Shown one piece after another: positions 28,150 through 37,056 of a DNA stretch of 64,000 nt (positions within the stretch are counted from its first letter, which is position 1; each line of letters opens with the position of its first letter). The notes beneath the pieces were generated by a model that worked only from the letters and a program-made list of their open reading frames with translations, had not been told where the DNA came from and did not search any database. Made by a program: the position numbers and the translations under genes. The stretch is from an uncultured bacterium (GTDB taxonomy: Bacteria > Hydrogenedentota > Hydrogenedentia > Hydrogenedentales > CAILVY01), in NCBI GenBank assembly GCA_937951485.1, contig CALEDJ010000029.1:103718-167717 (forward strand), written 5' to 3'.

Positions 28150-29095
28150 GAGGGTGCTTTCCCATCCCGGAGGCATGTGCAACTGGAGGATCCAGACACG
28201 CTCCTGCCCTACGTTTTGATTCCAATTGGTGGCCCACACAATCTTTGAACCATCGTTGGATATGGTCGCTTGGGTTTCTTCCCAGTTAGAACCGGTTGTC
28301 CCATATATCTTGGCCAGATAAAAGACGCGGGGCGCTGCGGGGTCGAGGCGCACCAGTGTGATTTTACGATCCAGCCCGTTCTGTTCGGGGGCGCCGAGCG
28401 GGGTCTCGGTGGATACGACGGCGTAGCCGGGATGATTGCAGGAGATATGCACGCCGCTTTGAAATCGGATGGGAGAATGGTGATCGTAGTAGAGATATAT
28501 GAGCGGGACGCGGTTTGTACCGTCATAGCCCCCGCCGGGTTCAAGAATGGGCCGCGTCGTCCAGTCTATCGGGATAGGGTCAATGTAATCAGTGCGATTG
28601 TTCTGCATCACGATCACCTCGTTGCCATGCGCGTCCAATCCGACGTGCGCGTGGGCGGTCGTGTAGTCCAACCGATGAAACTGTGTCAGTTCCCGGTTCG
28701 CCATGGTCAGTCCGGTGAGGTTTCCGCCGTTGTCCCAATCGCCTCCGATGAGCACGTAATTTCCAAGTGGCGACATGCCCACCCAGTCAATAAGTGATTC
28801 GCTGCGGGATACCGTATGGAGGCCGAGAATCCGGTCGGCGTTCCGGTCCCAGCAAAAAATGCAGCGGAGCCTGTGGTCATCGCTGACCCTCCTGAATTGC
28901 GAAGGCCCAGTACCGCTTGTCCCACGAAGACTCGCCCTCGTCGCGCATGGTGATCCGGTAGAGATCGGGATGCGCGCTGAGGATGGGGCCGATCGTGGGG
29001 TCCAGGGAAAAGTCTTTCACGGTCGTCTCGATGCCTGAGGCGACATTGACCGCCATGACGCGGAACCCGGTAATGCCCCTTATGCCAGATTGTTC
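28150..29095 (-). pseudogene. decayed gene for a WD/beta-propeller-like protein, frameshifted and lacking its N-terminus
   Basis: Reading leftward, one frame gives 'GFRVMAVNVASGIETTVKDF', 'GPILSAHPDLYRITMRDEGE' and 'DKRYWAFAIQE', then a stop near 28880. The frame shifts and continues 'DDHRLRCIFCWDRNADRILG', 'ESLIDWVGMSPLGNYVLIGG', 'FHRLDYTTAHAHVGLDAHG', 'YDHHSPIRFQSGVHISCNHPGY', 'ISNDGSKIVWATNWNQNVG' and 'VWILQLHMPPGWE'. The repeated 'SxDGSKIVWATNW' style suggests a beta-propeller of secreted type. The 5' part is missing where the MITE-like element inserted (29096). The 3' end runs towards the 27600-28059 cassette. Confidence 0.7.
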
Positions 29096-29103
29096 GAGAA
29101 GTC

Positions 29104-29259
29104 GTAACCGTTCCCGGGGTCAAGAATGCGAAAACACCCGGAAAACCGCACTTTTTCGGCGCACAAGTCGTGGCATTTTGCCGCATTTTCGCGCCGTTCT
29201 CCCGCTGCAATTGCGAAAAACCCCATGTTTTTGGGGGGTTCAACCCCGTGAACGGTTAC
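29104..29259. mobile_element. MITE-like element, 156 bp, with terminal inverted repeats and 8-bp target duplication
   Basis: The left end GTAACCGTTCCCGGGGT and the right end ACCCCGTGAACGGTTAC are inverted repeats with one mismatch. The 8-bp sequence GAGAAGTC occurs immediately outside both ends (29096-29103 and 29260-29267), as expected for a target-site duplication. The interior encodes nothing. It disrupts the upstream part of the decayed gene. The mobilising transposase is not in the window. Confidence 0.8.
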
Positions 29260-29441
29260 GAGAAGTCAATATGTTTTTGGAACTTTTGGAAGCCCTTTCA
29301 GGGAGGTGGAAGCACGAGATAGTGCTTATCTCCCTTCAACGTCTATTTTGTTTCGGTCTGGTCGGGCTTGTCTTACGGAGATACTTGCGAATGCTTTTTT
29401 GGAAGCATTAGAGTACGGGCATCACTGTGGGAGTTTTTTTC

Positions 29442-30395
29442 ATGATGATTCGCAAGGGGTGGAAGGCGTGTTTTGCGGCTGCGCTGCTTGCGGCGGCGCT
29501 GCTTATGACGGGGTGCGGCGGGGGTGGCAATGGGGATGCGGCGGACCGGCCGAAGGTGGTGGGTGCTTCGTTGTTGACGCAAACGCATGTGTTCTACCAG
29601 GACATGGTGGCCGCGATGCGGGAGGAGGCGCCGAAGCACAACATTTCATTGCGGCTGCAATTCGCGGAGTTTGACAGCCGCCGGCAGAATGACCAGATCG
29701 AAACGTTCATCGCGCAGCGGGTGGACGCGATTCTCATCGCGCCGACGGATTCGAGCGGGGTCGCGCCGGTAATCGCCGAGGCGCGGGCCAAAGGCATCCC
29801 GGTCTTCACCACAGACATCGCCGCGCACGGCGCGGACGTGGTGTCGCATATCGCCTCGGACAACGAGCGGGGCGGCGAATTGCTGGCGGCGTACCTCGCG
29901 GAATTGCTGGGCGGCGAGGGCAAGGTGGTGATCATTGATCACCCCTTTGTCGCCTCGGTGCAGGACCGCACACGCGGTTTTGAGCGGGAGTTGGCGAAGC
30001 ATCCGGGCATGCGCATCGTGCAGCGGGTCCCCGGCGAAGGCCAACGCGATAAGGCGCTGCGCGCCGCGCAGGACATTCTGCAGGCGCACCCCGATCTGGA
30101 CGCCATCTTCGGCATCAACGATGACTCGGCGCTGGGCGCGCTGGCCGCGGTCGAGGCGGCGGGATTGCAGGACCGCATTGTGATCGTGGGCTTCGACGGC
30201 ACCCCGGAAGCGGCGGACGCTATTGCGGCGGGCAAGGCGCTCAAGGCCGACGCCGTGCAGTATCCCGGGGAAATCGGACGCAAGAATATCGAGGTTATCG
30301 CGGCGTATCTGCGGGGAGAACCGGTGCCACCGGTGGCGCCTGTGGAGGTGGGGTTGATTGACCTGAAAACACTGGAAGCGGAGCGGAATCCATGA
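29442..30395 (+). CDS. sugar ABC transporter substrate-binding lipoprotein (RbsB-like)
   Basis: A 317-aa protein. ATG 29442 (followed by a second ATG) with GGGAG nine bases upstream is chosen over a GTG at 29427. The N-terminus 'MMIRKGWKACFAAALLAAALLMTGCGG' has a lipobox LMTGC, so it is an anchored lipoprotein. The body is the Peripla_BP_4 fold: 'VVGASLLTQTHVFYQDMVAAM', 'RVDAILIAPTDSSGVAPVIAEA', 'HIASDNERGGELLAAYL', 'GFERELAKHPGMRIV', 'DAIFGINDDSALGAL' and 'VIVGFDGTPEAADAI'. It binds a monosaccharide for import by the two following genes; the ATGA overlap with the ATPase gene shows coupling. No adjacent regulator is seen. Confidence 0.93.
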   Translation: MMIRKGWKACFAAALLAAALLMTGCGGGGNGDAADRPKVVGASLLTQTHVFYQDMVAAMREEAPKHNISLRLQFAEFDSRRQNDQIETFIAQRVDAILIAPTDSSGVAPVIAEARAKGIPVFTTDIAAHGADVVSHIASDNERGGELLAAYLAELLGGEGKVVIIDHPFVASVQDRTRGFERELAKHPGMRIVQRVPGEGQRDKALRAAQDILQAHPDLDAIFGINDDSALGALAAVEAAGLQDRIVIVGFDGTPEAADAIAAGKALKADAVQYPGEIGRKNIEVIAAYLRGEPVPPVAPVEVGLIDLKTLEAERNP

Positions 30396-31900
30396 GCGAA
30401 TATGTGCTTGAAATGCGCGACATCACCAAACGTTTTCCCGGGGTGCTGGCGTTGGACCAGGCGCACCTGGAACTGCGCTCGGGCGAGGTGCACTGTCTGG
30501 TGGGCGAGAACGGCGCAGGCAAGTCCACGATGATGAAAATCCTTGCGGGCGCGCAGCCCGCCGACAGCGGGGAAATCCTTTTGGACGGCGCGCCCACTGC
30601 AATCCATTCGCCCTATCATGCGCAACAATTGGGCATCAGCATGATCTATCAGGAGTTCAATCTCAGCCCTTACCTGAGCGTCGCGGAGAACATATTCCTG
30701 GGGCGCGAACCGCGCATCGGCAGGAGCCCGTTTATTGACTGGCAACGGATGTACCGCGATGCGCGCGAGGTGCTCGCGCGGGTCAAGGTCGAACTCGATG
30801 TGCGGCGGCCCGTCAACGAGTTGAGCGTCGCGCAGCAGCAGATGGTCGAAATCGCCAAGGCGCTGTCGGTGCAGGCGCGCATCATCGTCATGGACGAGCC
30901 TTCCGCCACACTGACTGATCATGAACTGGCGGCGCTGTTCGCGTTGATCAAGACGCTGCGCCGTCAGGGCATCGGCCTGATCTACATCTCGCACCGGCTC
31001 GAGGAAATTTTCGAGATCGGCGACCGCGTCACCGTCATGCGCGACGGCCGTCATGTCGCCACGAACGCCGTGTGCGACGTCACCCGCGAAGACATCATCC
31101 GCATGATGGTCGGGCGGACATTGACCGAGGAGTACCCGAAGGAATTTTTCCAGCGCGGGGCGGAACGGTTGCGCGTGGAGCGGCTTTCGCGCGACGGTGT
31201 GTTTGAAGACGTCTCTTTTTCCCTGCACACCGGCGAGATCGTCGGGTTGACAGGGTTGGTGGGGGCGGGACGCACCGAAGTGGCGCGCGCCATTTTCGGC
31301 GCGGACCGCAAGACCTCCGGGCAGATTTATCTCGACGGCGCGCCGATAGAAGTCCGGTCGCCGAGGGACGCCATCCGCCACGGCATCGGCCTGCTCACGG
31401 AAGACCGCAAGAACCAGGGCCTTGTGCTCGGTATGACGGTTCGTGAAAACACCACCCTCGCCAATCTTGTCGCCGTGTTGGTGGGGCCGTTCATTGACCG
31501 CCGCAAGGAACGCGCCGTCACCGATCAGTACGTGCGCGAACTGCAAATCAAGACACCCTCCATGGAACAGATTGTGCAGAATCTCAGCGGCGGCACCCAG
31601 CAGAAGGTCGTGCTGGCTAAATGGCTCTTCACCAATTCCAAGGTGCTCATATTCGACGAGCCGACGCGCGGCATTGATGTGGGCGCGAAAACCGAAATCT
31701 TCAAATTGATCAACGCGCTTGTGCGGCGCGGCGTGGCGGTGCTCGTCATCTCCAGCGAATTGCCCGAAGTGCTGGGCATCTGCGACCGCATCCTCGTCAT
31801 GCACGAAGGCCGCCTTGCCGGGGAACTCTCCCGGCAGGACGCCGACCAGGAGGCGATCATGCGCCTCGCCACCGGCATCCGCGCGGCGGCCGCCGTTTAG
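30392..31900 (+). CDS. sugar ABC transporter ATPase with two ABC domains (RbsA/MglA-like)
   Basis: A 502-aa protein. The first ABC domain has Walker A 'GENGAGKST' at residues 38-46, signature-like 'NELSVAQQQMVEIAKAL' and Walker B 'IIVMDEPSATL'. The second domain begins ~245 with the degenerate P-loop 'GLVGAGRTEVAR', has signature 'NLSGGTQQKVVLAKWL' and Walker B 'VLIFDEPTRGIDVG'. The intact first and degenerate second P-loop is the rule for the RbsA family. It energises monosaccharide import with the lipoprotein before it and the permease after it. ATGA overlap with the upstream gene. Confidence 0.95.
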   Translation: MSEYVLEMRDITKRFPGVLALDQAHLELRSGEVHCLVGENGAGKSTMMKILAGAQPADSGEILLDGAPTAIHSPYHAQQLGISMIYQEFNLSPYLSVAENIFLGREPRIGRSPFIDWQRMYRDAREVLARVKVELDVRRPVNELSVAQQQMVEIAKALSVQARIIVMDEPSATLTDHELAALFALIKTLRRQGIGLIYISHRLEEIFEIGDRVTVMRDGRHVATNAVCDVTREDIIRMMVGRTLTEEYPKEFFQRGAERLRVERLSRDGVFEDVSFSLHTGEIVGLTGLVGAGRTEVARAIFGADRKTSGQIYLDGAPIEVRSPRDAIRHGIGLLTEDRKNQGLVLGMTVRENTTLANLVAVLVGPFIDRRKERAVTDQYVRELQIKTPSMEQIVQNLSGGTQQKVVLAKWLFTNSKVLIFDEPTRGIDVGAKTEIFKLINALVRRGVAVLVISSELPEVLGICDRILVMHEGRLAGELSRQDADQEAIMRLATGIRAAAAV

Positions 31901-31940
31901 CGATGGCCCGACGGCGCGCCGGCGGCGCGACCGCTTTCCA

Positions 31941-32026
31941 TATGTTGTTCACGCTTCAGCGTGCAAGGGAGCATTGACGCATTGTGAATGCACACCTCCC
32001 TGGCATGCTGAAGCATGAACAACATA
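31941..32026. repeat. long imperfect hairpin between ABC ATPase and permease genes
   Basis: Two 31-base arms at 31941-31971 (contains TTCACGCTTCAGCGTGC) and 31996-32026 (contains GCATGCTGAAGCATGAAC) are inverted copies with about four mismatches, joined by a 24-base loop. It fills the only real gap of the sugar transport operon. It could act as an RNA processing or attenuation hairpin, or simply be a REP-like insert. Confidence 0.8.
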
Positions 32027-32161
32027 CTCTAACGACAGCCGCGTAAGCGGGAGTCCAGAACACTTCGCGTAGCCATTGCGTTGGTTGCAGCCGCTGAGCA
32101 TGGACGCTTGGAGAACTACCTTAAGCGAACGGAAGGCGCTTATGGCACGAGAGGGCTTATT

Positions 32162-33130
32162 GTGCGCAGGGATTCGTGGAAACGGGCGGCGCTCACCTAC
32201 GGGCCGCTGATTCTCGCGTTGATCGTCGAGGTGGCGGTTTTCGAATACATCGGCTGGCGGCAGGGGAAGCCGGGCTTCGCCTCGATGAACACGATGATGC
32301 TGGTGCTGAACCAGTCGGCGGTTTTCGGGATCATGGCGGTGGGCATGACGCTGGTGATCATCACCGGTGGGATCGATCTTTCCGTCGGGTCGCTCATGGC
32401 GTGCGCGGGGGTGGCGTGCGCGATGGTGGTGCAGTGGGGCGGGGAGCCGCTCTGGCTGTGGATGGCGGCGGGCTATGCCGTGGCGCTATTGCTGGGGGCG
32501 TGCGCCGGGGCCTTTTCCGGCGCGCTGGTCACCTGGTTCCGGATCCCGCCGTTCATCGCGACGCTCGCCCTGATGAGTTCCCTGCGCGGCGTCGGCAACC
32601 TCATCACCGAGGGGAAACCCATCTCGCCGATGCCTGATGTCTATGGTCGGCTGGGGCGTTTTCAGATCGGCGGATGGCTGCCCGTCAGCGTGCTGGTATT
32701 TGCCGTGGTCATCGCGGGCGGCGCGATACTGCTCAGCCAGACGCAATTCGGGCGCCATGTGCGGGCGCTGGGCGGCAACGAGGAATCGGCCCGGCTCAGC
32801 GGGATCAATGTGGGCCGGGTCAAGCGTCGCGTCTATCTCCTGTGCGGGACGCTGACCGCGCTGTCCGGCCTCATTCTCTCTTCGCGGCTGGGCGCCGGAA
32901 GCCCCAAGGTCGGCGTGGGCGACGAACTCGCCGTCATCGCGGCCGTGGTGGTCGGCGGCACGAGCCTGAGCGGCGGGCGCGGCGGCATCGGCGGCACGTT
33001 TGTGGGCCTGCTTGTGGTCGCATTCCTCAACAGCGGCCTCACGTGGATCGGCGTGGAAACCTTCGGCCAGCAGGTCACCCTGGGGATTGTCATTCTGGCG
33101 GCAGTGCTTTTGGACCGCATCAAGCCCTGA
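32162..33130 (+). CDS. sugar ABC transporter permease (RbsC-like)
   Basis: A 322-aa protein if GTG 32162 is used (GAGAGGG nine bases upstream); the frame is open to a TTG at 32081. About eight to ten hydrophobic helices. The BPD_transp_2 family features 'GMTLVIITGGIDLSVGSLMA', 'PPFIATLALMSSLRGVG', 'GRHVRALGGNEESARLSGINV', 'GVGDELAVIAAVVVGGTSLSGGRGG' and 'LLDRIKP' are all present. It forms the membrane channel of the ribose-type importer. It is separated from the ATPase gene by 261 bp holding a long hairpin. Confidence 0.93.
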   Translation: MRRDSWKRAALTYGPLILALIVEVAVFEYIGWRQGKPGFASMNTMMLVLNQSAVFGIMAVGMTLVIITGGIDLSVGSLMACAGVACAMVVQWGGEPLWLWMAAGYAVALLLGACAGAFSGALVTWFRIPPFIATLALMSSLRGVGNLITEGKPISPMPDVYGRLGRFQIGGWLPVSVLVFAVVIAGGAILLSQTQFGRHVRALGGNEESARLSGINVGRVKRRVYLLCGTLTALSGLILSSRLGAGSPKVGVGDELAVIAAVVVGGTSLSGGRGGIGGTFVGLLVVAFLNSGLTWIGVETFGQQVTLGIVILAAVLLDRIKP

Positions 33131-33310
33131 TGTCTTCTCTGGCTTTGGGCGCCGTGAGGGGGTCCGTATTGCGGGGCGACTGTGGGGGTTTTTTCGTGTT
33201 TTGCCTGATTTATGTGTATAATATGAGAGATGGCGGTGCGCGGGGCAGGAACTTGAACGACGTTCGATCAGGGCAGGCTTTCACCGAGATGTAAAGACAA
33301 AGGGATACTG

Positions 33311-35968
33311 GTGTTCATGATGATGCGCAGGTCGGAAGTGTGTTTGGCGGTGTTCTTGCTGATGGGGCTGTTGTGCGGCGGCGCGGCGCAAGCGCAGTAC
33401 CATTCGGCGGATACGGACAACGATTGGCAGATCAACCTCAGCGAACTGCTCCGGGTTATTCAGTTCTACAATACCGGCGCCTATCATTGCGAGGTCGGTA
33501 CGGAAGACGGGTATGGGCCCGGAACGGGCGACCAGGGCTGCGATCCGCATGACAGCGATTACGTGGGCGGCCCCGACTGGAAGATCGGCCTGTCGGAATT
33601 GCTGCGCCTCATCCAATTTTACAATTCTTGCGGTTACGAGGTGAATCCGGACGCCGAAGACGGCTTTTCCCCGGTCCCCTGCAACGGAAGTGAAGGGGAA
33701 GGGGAGGGCGAGGGCGAAGGGGAAGGATCGGGGTTTTCCTACACGGAATTGCGGGTGCAGTCGCTGACTGCGGCGCCCGGCGACACCGTCTTGCAGCATA
33801 TCCAACTGAATGCGGTCAACACCCAGCCGGGCCGCATTCAGTTTGATTTGTTCTTCAATGCCAATCGGCTCATCTATCAGACAGCCATCGGCGGCCCGAT
33901 AGTGGCCCTGGCAAACAAACAACTCACCATCACGAGAATCTCCAACGGCAATTACCGCTTCCTGATCGAAGACATCTCAAAAACGAGCCTGCCCCTGCAA
34001 TCGGGCACCCTCGTGTCCATCGCCTATGCCTTGTCGTCAGATGCGGCCTATGGTGAGAGCGTCCCCGTCTATGGCGCATCCGCCACAGCGCAGTCCATCC
34101 ACGGCGCTCCGCTCCCCCTTTCCGTCGTTAACGGCACCGTAACCGTCGGATGCCGCGCACCGGTGTTGCCGGTGGCGGATTTCATTGCGGACAAAGTCAC
34201 CGGACTGGAAGGCACGGCGGTGCAATTCACGGACATGTCGCGAGCGGGATGCGACCCGACAGACCCCGATGCGGGGCCGGTGACGGCGTGGTATTGGGAG
34301 TTCGGCGACGGTTTCGTCAGCGAAGAGCGGCATCCCCTGCATGTTTATGAGAATGTCGGCCTCTACACCGTTTCGTTGACGGTGTGGAACGGCGTGGGAG
34401 CGGACTCCATCACCCGGACTGATCTCATCGAAATTGTCCAGGGGGTGCGCGTGTACGTCAACAAGGCGACTCCTGCGCCGGAAGAGGGGCAAACAGGAGA
34501 GAGTTGGGAAACAGCCTTTGACACGATTCAGGCAGGCATTGACGCCGCAGCCGCCCGGGGCGGCGGCCAGGTGTGGGTTGCGGGGGGGCACTATGATGAA
34601 GTGCGCGCAAATCCGACCGGTTCCCTGATTATGCGCGAAGTGGTGCGCCTCTACGGCGGCTTTGTCGGCGTTGAAACCGAACGCGATCAACGCGATTTCG
34701 TCGGCAACGAAACCATCATAGACGGCAGCGCCGCGGCCGCGGGAGAACCGGCCGCCCATGTCATCATCGGCGCGAACAACGCCGTCCTGGATGGTTTCAT
34801 CATCACGGGCGGCCGCGCCCGCGCCATCACCGGCGTGCCCGGCAGTCAACAGGAAGGCGGGGGCATGTTGAATGCCGGCACTGCTCCCATCATCGCCAAC
34901 TGCCTGTTCATTGACAACACGGCGGAAACGATGGGCGGCGCCATATCCAACCGGAATACTTCCGTGCCGGTGCAAATCACCAATACCCTTTTCGTCGAGA
35001 ATAAGGTGATCAATACGGGCAATCCCGCCAGTTACGCCTTCGGCGGGGCCATTGCCAATTCCGAAGCGTCGGCGATCATTGTCGGTTGTGAGTTCATCGG
35101 CAATCAGGTGCAAACCTCGGCATACTGGCTTACCTACCCGTATGACGTACCCTCGCGGGCCTTGGGCGGCGCCATCTATAATTATGGTGCCGAGGCGACT
35201 TTCATCATCTGTAAATTCAACAACAATGCGGCGTATGCACAGGGCTACGGTTCCGGACAGATTAACAGTACCGTCTATGCAGCCAAGCCCGACGCCCTCG
35301 GCGGGGCAATGTACAACTCCTTCAGCAATGTTGTCATCGAACAGTCTTTCTTCCGCGCCAACCTGGCCCATACCAACAACAACGCGCCCTTCACCCGCGC
35401 GGGGGGGGCCGCCGTATTCAATGAACGCGGCAAGATGCTGATGACCAACAGTGCCGTGTTTGCCAATACCAGCAGGGATTTCAGCACCTCGCCGCGCGGC
35501 GCGGGCATTTTCAACGACACCTGCAACCAGCCCCGGGCTGTCGTCGTCACCAACTGCTCCATCGTCAGCAACATGGCCGATACCGCCAACACCGACCACG
35601 GCGGCGGCATGCACAGCAGGAACAGCACAGCCGCCATCGTCACCAATTCGGTCTTCTGGAACAATTCCGGCCTCGATCTTGCCGCAGAAGGCACCGCCCC
35701 GGTCGTCACGTATTGCAACATCGAAAAGCGGATTTTCAGCGGCGCCGGCAACTTCAGCGCCTCCCCCGGTTTCATTGCGATGAACACCGGCGACCTGCGC
35801 CTGCGCAGCACCTCCCCCTGCATTGATTCCGGAAGAGACGCCAGCGGCGCGGATTTCGGTTCGGTCGTCGTGGATATCCTGGGCGTGCCGCGCGGTTATG
35901 ACGGCCATCCCGGATTCGACGTGGACGGTTCGAATTACGATATCGGCGCGTACGAATATATCCCGTAA
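33311..35968 (+). CDS. giant secreted protein: dockerin-like pair, Glu-Gly linker, cohesin-like, PKD and beta-helix domains
   Basis: An 885-aa protein; start GTG 33311 with AAGGGA before it, ATG 33317 possible. The signal peptide ends near 'CGGAAQAQ'. Residues ~32-115 hold two units, 'DTDNDWQINLSELLRVIQFYN' and 'DWKIGLSELLRLIQFYNS', with 'GTEDGYGPG' and 'AEDGFSP' ends. A Glu-Gly linker follows (~128-140). Then a cohesin-like beta domain ('VQSLTAAPGDTVLQHIQL'), a PKD domain ('VTAWYWEFGDGFVSEERHPLH'), and from ~380 a right-handed beta-helix with many 'GGAI.N' turns ('TAETMGGAISNRNTS', 'RALGGAIYNYGAEATF'). It ends 'DVDGSNYDIGAYEYIP', typical of 'choice-of-anchor Q'/pectate-lyase-like surface proteins. 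A role in adhesion or polysaccharide binding is inferred. Confidence 0.85.
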   Translation: MFMMMRRSEVCLAVFLLMGLLCGGAAQAQYHSADTDNDWQINLSELLRVIQFYNTGAYHCEVGTEDGYGPGTGDQGCDPHDSDYVGGPDWKIGLSELLRLIQFYNSCGYEVNPDAEDGFSPVPCNGSEGEGEGEGEGEGSGFSYTELRVQSLTAAPGDTVLQHIQLNAVNTQPGRIQFDLFFNANRLIYQTAIGGPIVALANKQLTITRISNGNYRFLIEDISKTSLPLQSGTLVSIAYALSSDAAYGESVPVYGASATAQSIHGAPLPLSVVNGTVTVGCRAPVLPVADFIADKVTGLEGTAVQFTDMSRAGCDPTDPDAGPVTAWYWEFGDGFVSEERHPLHVYENVGLYTVSLTVWNGVGADSITRTDLIEIVQGVRVYVNKATPAPEEGQTGESWETAFDTIQAGIDAAAARGGGQVWVAGGHYDEVRANPTGSLIMREVVRLYGGFVGVETERDQRDFVGNETIIDGSAAAAGEPAAHVIIGANNAVLDGFIITGGRARAITGVPGSQQEGGGMLNAGTAPIIANCLFIDNTAETMGGAISNRNTSVPVQITNTLFVENKVINTGNPASYAFGGAIANSEASAIIVGCEFIGNQVQTSAYWLTYPYDVPSRALGGAIYNYGAEATFIICKFNNNAAYAQGYGSGQINSTVYAAKPDALGGAMYNSFSNVVIEQSFFRANLAHTNNNAPFTRAGGAAVFNERGKMLMTNSAVFANTSRDFSTSPRGAGIFNDTCNQPRAVVVTNCSIVSNMADTANTDHGGGMHSRNSTAAIVTNSVFWNNSGLDLAAEGTAPVVTYCNIEKRIFSGAGNFSASPGFIAMNTGDLRLRSTSPCIDSGRDASGADFGSVVVDILGVPRGYDGHPGFDVDGSNYDIGAYEYIP

Positions 35969-36011
35969 GAACCTTTTCCGGCCATGAATCGGCTGGCGCA
36001 GCGGGGGCGCG

Positions 36012-36638
36012 TCAGCCTTGTTTCTTTTTCTGTGCGCCGCTGTGCCACTGCGTCGCACAGCCCAAGGCCGTAATCATCCCCCAAACGCCCACCACGCCCA
36101 CATGCACCCATTGAGAGAACACCGGATCAGCGAGCCGCTCCTGCCAGTATGGCTGCACCAGCAGAAAAAACACGGCGCACACGCACAGCCATGCGCCGAT
36201 GGCCGCCGTCGCCGCCTTCATCAAAGGACGTTCCACGGCCAGCGCCAACAGCCCGCTTGCAAACCCGGCCCCCAACGTCGCCCAGGCAACCCACCAGTCC
36301 TGCCGTCCCTGCAGCACAGTCCATGCCGTCATCGCGCCTGCCAGCAACCCCACGCAGAAAACCCCGAGCCGGTACAGAAAAAACAACGCCATTGCGCCAC
36401 ATATGCCGCCCACCGCCAGCGCGATGCCGGTCACAACCAAATTGCCCTGGCTCAGCCAGCCCGCCATCGCCGCCGCCGCCGCGCCGGCCAGTATGAATCC
36501 TGTTGACGCAAGCACCAACCGGAAAAGGCGATATCCAAAGAAACAGTAGACCATCCCCGCCAGCAGCAGCACAATCCACACCCCATGGCCCTCATCCAGC
36601 GGCAACGATTCCAGATTCCAGGAGTGATTCTCGGGCAT
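36012..36638 (-). CDS. multi-helix membrane protein, DUF4203/TM7S3-TM198-like
   Basis: A 208-aa protein from ATG 36638 with GGAAGGA ten bases upstream; a TTG at 36680 is the alternative. After a short soluble start (MPENHSWNLESLPLDEG) there are seven hydrophobic segments with the GxxLxG-rich pattern of DUF4203: 'VWIVLLLAGMVYCFFGYRLFR', 'VLASTGFILAGAAAAAMAGW', 'GIALAVGGICGAMALFFLYRLG', 'FCVGLLAGAMTAW' and so on. It ends with a Lys-rich tail (GAQKKKQG). Function unknown. Convergent with the giant beta-helix gene (43 bp between stops). Confidence 0.65.
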   Translation of the reverse strand: MPENHSWNLESLPLDEGHGVWIVLLLAGMVYCFFGYRLFRLVLASTGFILAGAAAAAMAGWLSQGNLVVTGIALAVGGICGAMALFFLYRLGVFCVGLLAGAMTAWTVLQGRQDWWVAWATLGAGFASGLLALAVERPLMKAATAAIGAWLCVCAVFFLLVQPYWQERLADPVFSQWVHVGVVGVWGMITALGCATQWHSGAQKKKQG

Positions 36639-36979
36639 GTCCGGCCGTCCTTCCAGCACTTCGTGCGCATCCAGCGACAATGGCGCATATCATACATCGC
36701 ACTCCCCGCCGTTGCGAACATCGCTCCGTTCGAGTCCCACGCCCCTTTCGTCGGCGATTCGCAGAGGAGAAGGGCCGCACTATCTCAACAGGCATTTTGC
36801 GATACGGACCTTCTTGATGCGTTCATGACCGGTTCAAACGGCAGGCAACTGGGCCATTCACTCGGATGGAGGTCGAGCATGTCCGTTTCGCATATCCGTG
36901 TCTTCGCCATTATTGTCTTCGCCATTATTTGCATCATTTCGCCACCTTATGCTACACTTTTCATTATTCCTCCGATTGC
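36639..36979. other. intergenic region upstream of the tRNA
   Basis: About 340 bp between the leftward membrane protein and the tRNA. I see no convincing gene. A 15-bp direct repeat (GTCTTCGCCATTATT) occurs at ~36900-36929, just before the tRNA promoter. Confidence 0.6.
36929..36958 (+). promoter_or_regulatory. probable sigma-70-type promoter of tRNA-Arg
   Basis: -35 TTGCAT (36929-36934), an 18-bp spacer and -10 TACACT (36953-36958) place a start point near 36965, about 15 bases before the mature tRNA. Confidence 0.5.
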
Positions 36980-37056
36980 GTACCTGTAGCTCAATTGGAT
37001 AGAGCGCTTGGCTACGGACCAAGAGGTTGGGGGTTCGAGTCCCTCCAGGTACGCCA
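36980..37056 (+). tRNA. tRNA-Arg (anticodon ACG), CCA encoded
   Basis: A 77-base cloverleaf: acceptor GTACCTG pairing with CAGGTAC, D arm GCTC-AATTGGATA-GAGC, anticodon arm CTTGG-CTACGGA-CCAAG with anticodon ACG (wobble A expected to be edited to inosine), T arm GGGGG-TTCGAGT-CCCTC, discriminator G and a genomically encoded CCA at 37054-37056. Confidence 0.97.

Noticed and set aside
29427..29441. GTG start five codons upstream for the sugar-binding lipoprotein
   Set aside because: That GTG overlaps the best ribosome binding site (GGGAG), which is correctly spaced for ATG 29442.
29939..31804. 621-codon open frame antisense to the ABC transporter genes
   Set aside because: Shadow of two clearly coding genes on the plus strand; no recognisable domains.
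34037..36058. 673-codon antisense frame over the beta-helix protein gene
   Set aside because: Antisense to a gene with signal peptide, PKD and beta-helix features; no start signal or domain of its own.
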